The notes beneath the pieces were generated by a model that was given only the letters and a program-made list of their open reading frames with translations, was not told the DNA's origin and did not search any database. Shown here in pieces: positions 44,056-53,482 of a stretch of DNA of 64,000 nucleotides. Location: contig NZ_FNSV01000005.1 of NCBI RefSeq assembly GCF_900105905.1, forward strand, positions 6,882,001 to 6,946,000. The letters run 5' to 3'. Both the position numbers and the translations under genes were made by a program. The first letter of the stretch is position 1. Each line of letters begins with the position of its first letter. This stretch comes from Rhodococcus koreensis. Lineage in GTDB: Bacteria; Actinomycetota; Actinomycetes; Mycobacteriales; Mycobacteriaceae.

Positions 44056-44997
44056 ATGATTGAAGTGAGGGGACTTTCAAAGACCTTCGGTGCGACGAAG
44101 GCGGTGGACAACCTGACGTTCAACGTGAAGCCGGGTATGGTCACCGGCTTCCTCGGCCCGAACGGTGCAGGAAAATCGACGACGATGCGCATGATCCTCG
44201 GGCTGGACCGCCCCACGGCGGGCAGCGCGCTGATCGACGGCAAACCGTACAGCGACCTGGTGCAGCCGCTGCGGACGGTGGGGGCTCTGCTCGACGCGAA
44301 GTGGGTGCACCCCAATCGCTCGGCCCGCGCCCACCTGCAGTGGATGGCGGCGTCCAACTCGCTGCCGAAGAGCCGGGTCGACGAGGTGCTGCACCTCGTC
44401 GGGCTCACCGAGGTGGCGGGGAAGAAGGCCGGCGGATTCTCGCTCGGCATGTCCCAGCGACTGGGCCTGGCCGCCACGCTGCTCGGCGATCCGAAGGTGC
44501 TGCTGTTCGACGAGCCGGTGAACGGGCTCGACCCGGAGGGCATCGTCTGGATCCGGAAGTTCATGCAGCGCCTCGCCGCCGAGGGCCGCACCGTGCTGGT
44601 GTCGAGCCACCTGCTGTCCGAGATGGCGCTCACCGCAGAACATCTGGTGGTCATCGGCCGCGGGCGTCTGATCGCCGACACCACCGTGTCCGAGTTCGTC
44701 AGCAAGTCCTCGGAATCGACGGTGCGCGTGCGGAGCCCACAGCTGGACGCGCTGCGCAGCGCGCTCACGTCCAACGGACTCACCGTGCGCGAGGACGGAT
44801 CCGACGGGCAGCAGGCGCTCGTCGTGGTGGATTCGTCGACGGACGTCGTCGGCGGGATCGCCGGTTCGCAGGGCATCGTCCTGCACGAGTTGGCATCTCA
44901 GCGCGGATCGCTGGAGGACGCCTTCATGAAGTTGACCGGAGACGACGTGCAGTACCACGCAGAGGGCGTCGAAGATGTGATGAGGGGTGCACTGTAA
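44056..44997 (+). CDS. ABC transporter ATP-binding protein
   Basis: 313 residues from ATG 44056 (MIEVRGLSKTFG). Nucleotide-binding domain of the CcmA/DrrA exporter type: Walker A GPNGAGKST, a C-loop FSLGMSQRLGLAATLL, Walker B KVLLFDEPVNGLDPEG and switch His in VLVSSHLLSEM. The C-terminal 90 residues form the regulatory extension usual in such exporters (VRVRSPQLDALRSALTSNG...). The stop shares one base with the permease ATG (TAATG), so both make one ABC-2 system. The substrate cannot be read from sequence; polypeptide, drug or lipid export are all possible. Confidence 0.93.
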   Translation: MIEVRGLSKTFGATKAVDNLTFNVKPGMVTGFLGPNGAGKSTTMRMILGLDRPTAGSALIDGKPYSDLVQPLRTVGALLDAKWVHPNRSARAHLQWMAASNSLPKSRVDEVLHLVGLTEVAGKKAGGFSLGMSQRLGLAATLLGDPKVLLFDEPVNGLDPEGIVWIRKFMQRLAAEGRTVLVSSHLLSEMALTAEHLVVIGRGRLIADTTVSEFVSKSSESTVRVRSPQLDALRSALTSNGLTVREDGSDGQQALVVVDSSTDVVGGIAGSQGIVLHELASQRGSLEDAFMKLTGDDVQYHAEGVEDVMRGAL

Positions 44998-45791
44998 TGG
45001 CTGTTCTCAATGCCGAACGGATCAAGATCACGTCGACGAGGTCGCCGTGGTGGTGCACCGTCATCATCATCGTGCTGGGCCTCGGTCTCGCGGCGGTCAT
45101 CGGGCTGAGCGCGAAGGCGAGCATCAACACGTTCAACAACCAGATCGCGGACGGTAAGCAACCCGACTTCGACCCGTTCCTGCCGCAGATGTCCGACGCC
45201 GTCGGCGGTGTCTCCGGGTTCGGTGTGCTGGTTCTGATGATCCTCGCGGCACTGGCCGTGACCAGCGAATACCGGTTCGGAGTCATCCGCACCACGTTCC
45301 AGGCCATCCCGAACCGGGCGTCCGTCCTCGTCGCGAAGGCCGGCCTGATCGGCGCGTTCGGCGCCGTGCTGACGTTCGTGCTCACGTTCGGCGCGTACGC
45401 CATTGCGAAGGCGACGGCCGGCGACGAGGCCGGAGCGGCACTCACCCTGACCGGTGCGGACGCGTGGCGGTCGATCTACGGCGTCCCGATCTACGCGTTC
45501 CTGTGCGTGGTTCTCGCCGTCGGAGTCGGCACCCTGCTGCGTCAGTCGGCGGGGGCGATCGCCCTGCTGCTGCTGTGGCCGCTGCTGATCGAGAGCCTGT
45601 TCAACCTGTTCGGCTCGTTCGGCCAGAAGATCATGCCGTTCCTGCCGTTCCTCAACGCCAACAACTTCCTGGGAGCGTCGCAGGGAGTCGATTTCCACTG
45701 GGGCCCGTGGGGCAGCCTCGTGTACTTCGCGGTGTTCGTCTTCGTGATCTTCGGGGCCGGACTGGTGGTCGTCAACAAGCGCGACGCCTGA
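44997..45791 (+). CDS. ABC-2 type membrane permease
   Basis: 264 residues, partner of the preceding ATPase. About six membrane segments: VIIIVLGLGLAAVIGLS, GFGVLVLMILAALAV, AGLIGAFGAVLTFVLTFGAYAIA, PIYAFLCVVLAVGVGTLL, SAGAIALLLLWPLLIESLF and LVYFAVFVFVIFGAGLVVV. The segment after TM2, TSEYRFGVIRTTFQAIPNR, is the usual coupling-helix region of ABC-2 exporters. ATG overlaps the ATPase stop by one base. Confidence 0.92.
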   Translation: MAVLNAERIKITSTRSPWWCTVIIIVLGLGLAAVIGLSAKASINTFNNQIADGKQPDFDPFLPQMSDAVGGVSGFGVLVLMILAALAVTSEYRFGVIRTTFQAIPNRASVLVAKAGLIGAFGAVLTFVLTFGAYAIAKATAGDEAGAALTLTGADAWRSIYGVPIYAFLCVVLAVGVGTLLRQSAGAIALLLLWPLLIESLFNLFGSFGQKIMPFLPFLNANNFLGASQGVDFHWGPWGSLVYFAVFVFVIFGAGLVVVNKRDA

Positions 45792-45872
45792 CACCCGATA
45801 CAGTAATCTCGCCCTGCTCCTCCGCCAGGTGATCGTCGGGAGACCTGGCTGAGGGTGACGGTGGGGCGGGAG

Positions 45873-45913
45873 CCTGTGGGCCGGTGCGAAATCCATTCGC
45901 GCCGGCCCACAGG
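45873..45913 (+). terminator. Long hairpin between ABC operon and lpqL
   Basis: Arms 45873-45890 (CCTGTGGGCCGGTGCGAA) and 45896-45913 pair over 18 positions with one U-G wobble, loop ATCCA. It lies 82 bp after the permease stop and ends 23 bp before the lipoprotein ATG. It is likely a terminator; it could also fold in the lpqL leader. Confidence 0.65.
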
Positions 45914-45936
45914 TGCTTCTGCGTTAGGCTCCCGAC

Positions 45937-47391
45937 ATGCGACTACGGGGAGTTTTCACAGTCGGAGTGGCCGGTGCGATGGTCCTGGCCGGGTGCTCGT
46001 CGACGAGTGAACCCGATTCGCCGCCGGTCGACGCGAGCGCTCTCGCGGCCTCGGTCACCGAGAGCGGTGTGGTGGGGCACCTCGAGCAACTGCAGACGAT
46101 CGCCGAGAGCAACGACGGCAACCGCGCAGCCGGAACGTCCGGCTACGACGCGAGCGTCGACTACGTCGCACAGACATTGGAAGACAAGGGCTTCGACGTC
46201 CAGACCCCGGAATTCGAGTTCCACAAGTTCGACGTGCGGACGGAGGCCCTGCGGTCCGGCGACCGCGACTTCGACGTCCGGGCGATGTCGTATTCACCGT
46301 CGACCGGTCCGCAGGGGCTCACCGCCCGCCTGGTGCCCGCCCCGAAGGACGACAGTCCGGGATGCGAGGTCACCGATTACGACGGCCTCGACGTGACAGG
46401 CGCGATCGTCCTCGTGAACCGCGGGGTGTGCCCGTTCGCGGCCAAGCAGCAGGTGGCGTCCGAGCGCGGTGCCGCAGGCGTGATCGTCGTCAACAACGAG
46501 GACGGACCGATGAGCGGCGGCACCCTCGGCGACCCGGATGTGGGCAAGGTGCCCACGGGCGGGGTGAGCAAGGCGGACGGCGCCGCGCTCGAGCAGGCGG
46601 GGGGTGACGTCACCCTCACGCTCGACACCGTCACCGAGTCGAGCACCGCGCGCAACGTCATCGCCCAGACGAAGACCGGCTCGACCGAGGACGTCGTGAT
46701 GGTCGGCGCGCACCTGGACAGCGTCCCCGAGGGCCCCGGCATCAACGACAACGGCACCGGCGTCGCCGCGACCCTCGAAACGGCCGTGCAACTCGGCGGT
46801 TCGCCCGACGTCGACAACGCCGTGCGCTTCGCGTTCTGGGGCGCCGAGGAATTGGGTCTGCTCGGATCGGAGGCGTATGTCGACAGCCTCAGCGAGGAGC
46901 AGCGGAACGACATCGCGCTGTACCTGAACTTCGACATGCTTGGTTCCGAGAACGCCGGCTACCTGGCCTACGACGGCGACAACTCCGACAACGTCGGTGA
47001 GGGGCCCGGACCCGAGGGGTCCGCGGGCATCGAGCGCACGTTCACCGAGTTCCTGCAGGGCGACGGCATCGCCGCGGACGGCACGGACTTCGACGGCCGC
47101 TCCGATTACGGTCCGTTCATCGAGCACGGCATCCCGTCGGGCGGCGTGTTCAGCGGCGCCGACGAGACGAAGACCCCCGAGCAGGCGCAGAAGTGGGGCG
47201 GCACCCCGGGTGTCGTGTACGACAAGAACTACCACAGCGCGACCGATACCCTCGAGAACGTGGACCGGGCCGCGCTCGCCAAGAACGCCGCCGCGGTCGC
47301 GTATGCCGTCGGGGTGTACGCGGAGTCGCTCGCGGGTCCGAACGGAGTCCCCATCGGCGCGGACCGGGAGAAGGCGCGGGCCACCGAGTGA
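45937..47391 (+). CDS. lpqL: Lipoprotein aminopeptidase, M28 family (LpqL-like)
   Basis: 484 residues. Signal peptide with lipobox (MRLRGVFTVGVAGAMVLAGC), so it is lipid-anchored outside the membrane. A PA insert (about 120-235; VNRGVCPFAAKQQVASERGAAGVIVVNNED) precedes the M28 zinc peptidase domain (about 245-470). Visible zinc and catalytic residues: VGAHLDSVPEGPGINDNGTG (His, bridging Asp), WGAEELGLLG (Glu-Glu), NFDMLG (Asp) and YHSATDT (His). Same place as Rv0418 after the thi genes, but with the ABC pair inserted here. It should trim N-terminal residues from peptides in the cell envelope. Confidence 0.93.
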   Translation: MRLRGVFTVGVAGAMVLAGCSSTSEPDSPPVDASALAASVTESGVVGHLEQLQTIAESNDGNRAAGTSGYDASVDYVAQTLEDKGFDVQTPEFEFHKFDVRTEALRSGDRDFDVRAMSYSPSTGPQGLTARLVPAPKDDSPGCEVTDYDGLDVTGAIVLVNRGVCPFAAKQQVASERGAAGVIVVNNEDGPMSGGTLGDPDVGKVPTGGVSKADGAALEQAGGDVTLTLDTVTESSTARNVIAQTKTGSTEDVVMVGAHLDSVPEGPGINDNGTGVAATLETAVQLGGSPDVDNAVRFAFWGAEELGLLGSEAYVDSLSEEQRNDIALYLNFDMLGSENAGYLAYDGDNSDNVGEGPGPEGSAGIERTFTEFLQGDGIAADGTDFDGRSDYGPFIEHGIPSGGVFSGADETKTPEQAQKWGGTPGVVYDKNYHSATDTLENVDRAALAKNAAAVAYAVGVYAESLAGPNGVPIGADREKARATE

Positions 47392-47443
47392 TGTCCGATT
47401 CGTCACGGGTTTGTGCATGTGACGCTGAGTTACTCTTACTCTC

Positions 47444-48298
47444 GTGAGCGACGACCCCGCCGAAGAGAACAGTGCCGAGCACGGCGCTGCGCAGACGCCG
47501 AAACGGGGCGACAAGGTGCTGGGCTGGGTGGAATCGGTCAACCGGCAGCCGCAGCTGATCGAGGGGCTGCGGAGGGTTCGTCGCGCGCTCCCCGGCGATC
47601 CCGCGTTCGGCGACCCACTGTCGACGGCGGGCCCCGGAAGCGCGCGGGCGATCGCCCGCGTCGCCGACCGCTTCCTCGATCACCAGCCGGGCGCGTCCCG
47701 CGAGATGAGCCTCGGCGCGCTGCAGGTGTGGCAGGCACTGCTCGAGCGCACCGGACGTGGCCGGGGAACACGCGAGGTGACCATCGTGTTCACCGACCTC
47801 GTCGGGTTCTCCAGTTGGTCGCTGCCCGCCGGTGACAGCGCCACCCTCGCCCTGCTGCGCGACGTCGCCCGAGCCGTCGAGACCCCCATCGTCGACCGGG
47901 GTGGGCATGTGGTCAAACGCCTGGGCGACGGTGTGATGGCCGTCTTCTCCAGCCCGGACCGCGCGATCGACGCCGTCTTCGCCGCGCAGGACGCCCTCGC
48001 GGACGTCGAGGTGGACGGCTACCGTCCCCGCATGCGCGTCGGCCTCCACACCGGTTCGCCCTGGCAGATCGGCAGCGATTGGCTCGGTGTCGACGTGACC
48101 GTCGCGGCCCGCATGATGGAACTCGGCGGCGACGGCAACGTGATGGCGTCGTCCGCCACGCTGTCGAGCCTGCAGCCGGGCACCCTCGACGAACTGGGGG
48201 TCGGGGTCAAGCCGTGGCGACGCGCCTTCTTCGCCCCCGCACCCAGTGGGGTGCCCTCCGACCTCGGCATCTGGCGGTTGCGGCTTCGCCGCCCGTGA
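47444..48298 (+). CDS. Class III adenylate/guanylate cyclase domain protein
   Basis: 284 residues from GTG 47444. N-terminal 100 residues are helical with no TM segment (RQPQLIEGLRRVRRALPG...). Catalytic domain about 105-275: metal-binding Asp in VTIVFTDLVGFS, second Asp with preceding Lys in VVKRLGDGVMAVF, then WLGVDVTVAARMME, where the usual transition-state Asn (VNxAAR) is Thr while the Arg is kept. The family makes cAMP or cGMP as a dimer; the change leaves activity uncertain. A CRP-type site occurs at 51018. Its stop codon lies inside a perfect hairpin shared with the end of thiD. Confidence 0.88.
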   Translation: MSDDPAEENSAEHGAAQTPKRGDKVLGWVESVNRQPQLIEGLRRVRRALPGDPAFGDPLSTAGPGSARAIARVADRFLDHQPGASREMSLGALQVWQALLERTGRGRGTREVTIVFTDLVGFSSWSLPAGDSATLALLRDVARAVETPIVDRGGHVVKRLGDGVMAVFSSPDRAIDAVFAAQDALADVEVDGYRPRMRVGLHTGSPWQIGSDWLGVDVTVAARMMELGGDGNVMASSATLSSLQPGTLDELGVGVKPWRRAFFAPAPSGVPSDLGIWRLRLRRP

Positions 48299-48337
48299 GT
48301 ACTTGTTAACCGCCGGACGTTAACAAGTACTCACGGG
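48292..48337. terminator. Perfect bidirectional hairpin between cyclase and thiD
   Basis: Arms 48292-48310 (CCCGTGAGTACTTGTTAAC) and 48319-48337 are exact reverse complements over 19 bp, loop CGCCGGAC. Both convergent genes end inside it: cyclase TGA at 48296-48298, thiD stop at 48331-48333. The 19-8-19 layout matches the hairpin at 27897-27942. Confidence 0.85.
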
Positions 48338-49176
48338 TGCCGCAGGCGCCACAGGGGCGAGACGGGGCCGTGACCGGCACCCAGGTCGTACGACGCCTCC
48401 AGGCACTTGGTGACCCACTCCTTGCCGAACGCCACCGCGTCGGGCACGGACCATCCGTGGGCGAGTGCACTCGCGATGGCGGCCGCGAGGGTGTCGCCGC
48501 CGCCGTGGTCGTTGCCGGTGTCGATCCGGGGACTGCTGAACTCGAGGAATCGGTCGCCGTCGAACAGCAGATCGGTGCTCGACGCCGACGTCCGCAGGTG
48601 CCCGCCCTTCACGATCGACCACTGCGCGCCGAGTGCGTGCAGCGCCTCCGCGGCCCGGCGTGCGGTCGCGTCGTCCACCACGTCGATGCCGGTGATCAAC
48701 CGGATCTCGTCGAGATTCGGGGTGACCACCGTGGCGATCGGGATCAGCGTGTTCCGCACGGCGTCCAGCGCCTCGGCGTGCAGGAGCGGATCGCCGTGCA
48801 TCGACGCGCACACCGGGTCGACGACCAGCGGGACCGGTTGGTCCCGGCCGATCCCGACCTCGGTGCACACGGCGGCGACGGCCTCGATGATGGCCGTCGA
48901 CGCCAGCATCCCTGTCTTCGCTGCCCCGACCCCGATGTCGTCGACGACGCACCGCACCTGCGCGGCCACCGTCTCCGGCGGAATCTCGTGGAAGCCGCTG
49001 ACCCCCACCGAGTTCTGCACCGTCACCGCGGCGACCGCGACGCATGCGTGGACGCCGCACAGCGCCATCGTCCGCGAGTCCGCCTGGATCCCGGCGCCAC
49101 CGCCGGAATCGGTGCCGGCGATGGTGAGGACGCGGACGGGGGTCTGGCCGTCGGGGGTCAGGGGCAGCAGCTTCAC
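48331..49176 (-). CDS. thiD: Hydroxymethylpyrimidine (phosphate) kinase
   Basis: Phosphorylates HMP and HMP-phosphate. 281 residues from GTG 49176, ten bases after the thiC stop; an upstream extension would overlap thiC. PfkB-like fold: RVLTIAGTDSGGGAGIQAD, TVQNSVGV, GAAKTGMLAS, PLVVDPVCASMHGDPLL, TPNLDEIRLITGI, VKGGHL and NDHGGGDTLAAAIASALAHG (GxGD with anion hole). The gene end KCLEASYDLGAGHGPVSPLWRLRHP matches the mycobacterial ThiD tail. thiC and thiD are co-transcribed under a TPP riboswitch. Confidence 0.96.
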   Translation of the reverse strand: MKLLPLTPDGQTPVRVLTIAGTDSGGGAGIQADSRTMALCGVHACVAVAAVTVQNSVGVSGFHEIPPETVAAQVRCVVDDIGVGAAKTGMLASTAIIEAVAAVCTEVGIGRDQPVPLVVDPVCASMHGDPLLHAEALDAVRNTLIPIATVVTPNLDEIRLITGIDVVDDATARRAAEALHALGAQWSIVKGGHLRTSASSTDLLFDGDRFLEFSSPRIDTGNDHGGGDTLAAAIASALAHGWSVPDAVAFGKEWVTKCLEASYDLGAGHGPVSPLWRLRHP

Positions 49177-49186
49177 GAAGGGGACC

Positions 49187-50833
<1,647 letters not shown>

Positions 50834-50840
50834 CGATGAT

Positions 50841-50929
50841 GCTCCCTACGCCGGCATTACCCGGACAGGTTCGACGGTCGACGGCCCCTAGCCGTCCTCT
50901 CAGCCCGCTGGTGCGAGCCCCCGTGGATG
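50841..50929 (-). ncRNA. TPP riboswitch upstream of thiC
   Basis: Reverse complement shows GGGGGCTC near the 5' side, GGGCTGAGAGGAC, a variable P3 stem (GACGGC...GCCGTC), GAACCTGTCCGGGTAATGCCGG and CGTAGGGAGC. All core THI-box elements are present. It ends about seven bases before the ATG and includes the GGGAG ribosome site, so it probably controls translation. Confidence 0.95.
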
Positions 50930-51017
50930 TGTAGTTGTCCCGGAGACTGTAACCGAGATCTCTGAGAGTGAACATTCGGGGGAAACTTGGACAGCGGTTC
51001 CGTGCATCGGTATAAAG

Positions 51018-51033
51018 GGTGATGAACATCACA
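51018..51033 (+). promoter_or_regulatory. CRP/GlxR-like site GGTGA-N6-TCACA with TATAAA just upstream
   Basis: GGTGATGAACATCACA matches the actinobacterial CRP/GlxR consensus TGTGA-N6-TCACA at all but one base. TATAAA (51011-51016) directly precedes it, so binding near the transcription start would repress the gene at 51068. An AGGAG ribosome site follows. Confidence 0.55.
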
Positions 51034-51067
51034 TTTCGATTACGACACATACCCCCAGGAGATAGCC

Positions 51068-51445
51068 ATGCTGACGGACGCGCAGGTTGTGGACGTGATC
51101 GACAACGCCGATCAGAACCGATTCGAACTCCGACTGAGTGGTGACCTGGTCGGCATCCTCGGATACTTCGCCCTCGCGGACACCCCACCGGGTGCGGGTG
51201 CGGGAGTGGTGGCCCGGCCGCCGGGCCCGAAGAGTCGGGGGCGTCAGGCCCCGGTGGTCTCGTTCATGCACACGGTGATCGTGGAGGACTTCGGTCACCG
51301 CGGACTCGCCGCACTCATGGTGGGGCGCTCCCTCGACCTCGCCCGCGGGTACGGCTGGAAGGTCCGGCCCGTCTGCACGTACGTGCAGCGCTTCGTCGCG
51401 GGGCATCCCGACTACCGCGACCTCATGGTTCCGGTGGACGCCTGA
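51068..51445 (+). CDS. Small GNAT-like N-acetyltransferase (YjdJ type), copy 1
   Basis: 125 residues, ATG with AGGAG upstream. Short GNAT fold: FELRLSGDLVGILGYF, PVVSFMHTVIVEDFGHRGLAALMVGRSLDLARGYGWKVRPVCTYVQRFVAGHPDY. HTxV-beta4 then the acetyl-CoA loop (GHRGLA in place of RxxGxG) and CTYVxR/ExPE-like ends are typical of the short YjdJ/PF14542 group, whose substrate is unknown. A Pro/Gly-rich insert (ALADTPPGAGAGVVARPPGPK) separates strands 2 and 3 and is missing in the neighbouring copy. Confidence 0.82.
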   Translation: MLTDAQVVDVIDNADQNRFELRLSGDLVGILGYFALADTPPGAGAGVVARPPGPKSRGRQAPVVSFMHTVIVEDFGHRGLAALMVGRSLDLARGYGWKVRPVCTYVQRFVAGHPDYRDLMVPVDA

Positions 51446-51536
51446 CGCGGTCGGGACACGAATCGACCACTCGTCGGCAACGAAACGGTTCCGGGGCCGG
51501 TGATTCCACTCGCGACGGTGCTCGTGAACTGATTCC

Positions 51537-51908
51537 ATGAGTGGCATGGATCACATGTCGGACGGTTCCGAGCCGTCGGGGAGCATCACGGCCGTCGATA
51601 CTCGCGTACTCGACAACCCCGCCCACGAACGATTCGACCTGTGGCTGGGGGACGAGCTGGTCGGCATCCTCGGCTATCGCGACGAGGACGACATCCCCGG
51701 GTTCACCGCCGAGCCCGGCGAGGTCGTCGCGTTCATGCACACGGTGATCGTGGAAGACTTCGGTGGCCGCGGCCTCGCCGCGGTCCTCGTGGGCGAGGCG
51801 CTGGGTTCAGCGCGTCGGCGGGGCTGGAAGGTGCGTCCCATCTGCACGTACGTCCGGCGCTACGTGGCGCTGAACCCGGAGCATCTCGACATCCTGGTCG
51901 CCGACTAG
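51537..51908 (+). CDS. Small GNAT-like N-acetyltransferase (YjdJ type), copy 2
   Basis: 123 residues from ATG 51537; MDHMSD or MSDG are later in-frame choices. Paralogue of the gene 91 bp upstream: FDLWLGDELVGILGYR, VVAFMHTVIVEDFGGRGLAAVLVGEAL, RRGWKVRPICTYVRRYVALNPEHLD. Same family and likely the product of a tandem duplication. The shared cores are strongly conserved while the N-termini differ. No ribosome site of note is seen. Confidence 0.82.
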   Translation: MSGMDHMSDGSEPSGSITAVDTRVLDNPAHERFDLWLGDELVGILGYRDEDDIPGFTAEPGEVVAFMHTVIVEDFGGRGLAAVLVGEALGSARRRGWKVRPICTYVRRYVALNPEHLDILVAD

Positions 51909-51919
51909 AACGACTTCCG

Positions 51920-51983
51920 AGAGCACTGCTCTTGCTGGACGTCGATTCGTGGTGAATACTGCTCTGCATAGAGAGCAGTGCTC
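51920..51983. promoter_or_regulatory. Paired operator-like palindromes AGAGCA-N-TGCTCT
   Basis: AGAGCACTGCTCT (51920-51932) is a perfect 6-1-6 palindrome. AGAGCAGTGCTC (51972-51983) is a second copy, lacking only the last T. An extra half site TACTGCTCT lies between them. The second copy is 18 bp before the ATG at 52001. Binding of a TetR- or MarR-type repressor is likely; none is encoded nearby. Confidence 0.65.
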
Positions 51984-52000
51984 ACAATCGGAGGCGTGTC

Positions 52001-52678
52001 ATGGTGGTGTCGGATCGGATCGACGGTCGTGCCGGGATCGCACGGATCTCCGCCGCAGCGCTGTTCGCCCTCGCGGGTGCGCTGTTCGTCGTCTACCCCG
52101 TGGTGCGTCCGTACGCGGCGGGCGGGGCACCGGACGGGCGGGCGGAGTTCGCCTCACCGTGGTGGCTCGTCGCCCACCTCGCCGCCGTCGGCGGATTCAT
52201 CGCATTCGGACTTGCGCTCGTTCCGCTCGCCGGCCTGCTGGAGGGGACGGCCGGCAGGCGGGCGGGCGTGGTCGCCGTGGCGGCGTCGTGGATCGGCATC
52301 GGACTGACCCTGCCGTACTACGGGGCCGAAACGTTCGCGCTGCACACCCTCGGCGCCAGCGGCCTGGACGACGGTGCCGTCACCGCCCTCGCCGAGAGCG
52401 TGCGGATGGGAGCGGCGCAGGCGACGCTGTTCGCCACCGGCCTGCTCCTCGTCGCGGTCGGCGCGGCGGCGGCGGCCGTGGCCATCGCCCGCTCCCGGCT
52501 ACTCGCCGGCTGGTCGGGCATTCCGATGGCAGTGGGGTTCGCACTGTTCATCCCGCAGTTCTACGCCGACGCCCCCCTGCGCATCGCGCACGGCGTGCTC
52601 ATCGGGTTCGGTTGTGCGGTCGTGAGTCTCGGGTTGCTGCGTTCTCAGTCGCCGAGGTCGACGATGACCGGCGCGTGA
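52001..52678 (+). CDS. Membrane protein of unknown function
   Basis: 225 residues, ATG with GGAGG upstream. Six likely membrane segments: ISAAALFALAGALFVVYPVV, WWLVAHLAAVGGFIAFGLALVPL, AGVVAVAASWIGIGLTLPYYG, QATLFATGLLLVAVGAAAAAVAIA, LAGWSGIPMAVGFALFIPQF and IAHGVLIGFGCAVVSLGLL. A short conserved-looking loop YYGAETFALHTLG lies after TM3. I do not recognise a named family. Paired palindromes in its leader suggest repression until a signal arrives. Its 3' end overlaps the end of the convergent xthA by 34 bp. Confidence 0.8.
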   Translation: MVVSDRIDGRAGIARISAAALFALAGALFVVYPVVRPYAAGGAPDGRAEFASPWWLVAHLAAVGGFIAFGLALVPLAGLLEGTAGRRAGVVAVAASWIGIGLTLPYYGAETFALHTLGASGLDDGAVTALAESVRMGAAQATLFATGLLLVAVGAAAAAVAIARSRLLAGWSGIPMAVGFALFIPQFYADAPLRIAHGVLIGFGCAVVSLGLLRSQSPRSTMTGA

Positions 52679-53448
52679 TCGCTGGCGCCCTTGCCCTTGC
52701 GTTCGTTGCGGTCGATCTCGGCCTTGTCGACACGGCCCGCGAGGGCGGGCGACCCGAGCACGAAGTCGATGCGCATTCCCTGCTTCTTCGGGAACCGCAG
52801 CTGGGTGTAGTCCCAGTAGGTGTAGACACCCGGGCCCGGGGTGTGCGGCCGGACGACATCGGCGAATCCCGATTCGACGAACGCCTGGAAGGCCTCGCGC
52901 TCGGGGACGGACGTGTGGGTCTTGCCCTCGAACAGCGCCGGATCCCAGACGTCCTCGTCGGTGGGCGCGACGTTCCAGTCGCCGACCAGCGCGATCTGCG
53001 CGTCCGGATTCCGGTCCAGCCATCCGACCGCATCCGTGTGCAGCTTCGCCAGCCACTCCAGCTTGTACGTGTAGTGCGGATCGGCGAGCTCACGGCCGTT
53101 GGGGACGTACAGGCTCCAGATGCGGACGCCGTTGCAGGTGGCGCCGATGGCGCGGGCTTCCTGCGCGGGCGCGACCTCCGGGTCCTTGTGGAACCCGGGC
53201 TGATCCTCGAAGCCGATCTGCACGTCGTCGAGACCGACACGGGACGCGATCGCGACACCGTTCCACTGGCTGAGGCCCACGTGCGCGACCTCGTACCCCA
53301 GTTCGCGGAACCGCTCGTACGGGAACTGCTCGTCCTTGCACTTGGTTTCCTGCATCGCCAGCACGTCGACGTCGGACCGCTGGAGCCAGTCCAGGATCCG
53401 GTCGGTACGGGCACGAACAGAGTTCACGTTCCAGGTTGCGATGCGCAC
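52645..53448 (-). CDS. xthA: Exodeoxyribonuclease III
   Basis: AP endonuclease/3'-exonuclease in base excision repair. 267 residues from GTG 53448 (MRIATWNVNSVRAR), matching the E. coli length; GTG 53457 would add three residues but has no ribosome site. Exo-endo-phosphatase motifs: TWNVNSV, DVLAMQETKCKD (metal Glu), YVPNGRE, ALVGDWNVAPTDEDVWDP (Asp/Asn), YTYWDY, MRIDFVLGSP and GASDHAPVIVDL (catalytic Asp-His). Corresponds to Rv0427c. Convergent with the preceding membrane protein gene. Confidence 0.96.
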   Translation of the reverse strand: MRIATWNVNSVRARTDRILDWLQRSDVDVLAMQETKCKDEQFPYERFRELGYEVAHVGLSQWNGVAIASRVGLDDVQIGFEDQPGFHKDPEVAPAQEARAIGATCNGVRIWSLYVPNGRELADPHYTYKLEWLAKLHTDAVGWLDRNPDAQIALVGDWNVAPTDEDVWDPALFEGKTHTSVPEREAFQAFVESGFADVVRPHTPGPGVYTYWDYTQLRFPKKQGMRIDFVLGSPALAGRVDKAEIDRNERKGKGASDHAPVIVDLGD

Positions 53449-53482
53449 GGCAGCCACCCTAGCGGCATTGTCCGACAGATTT

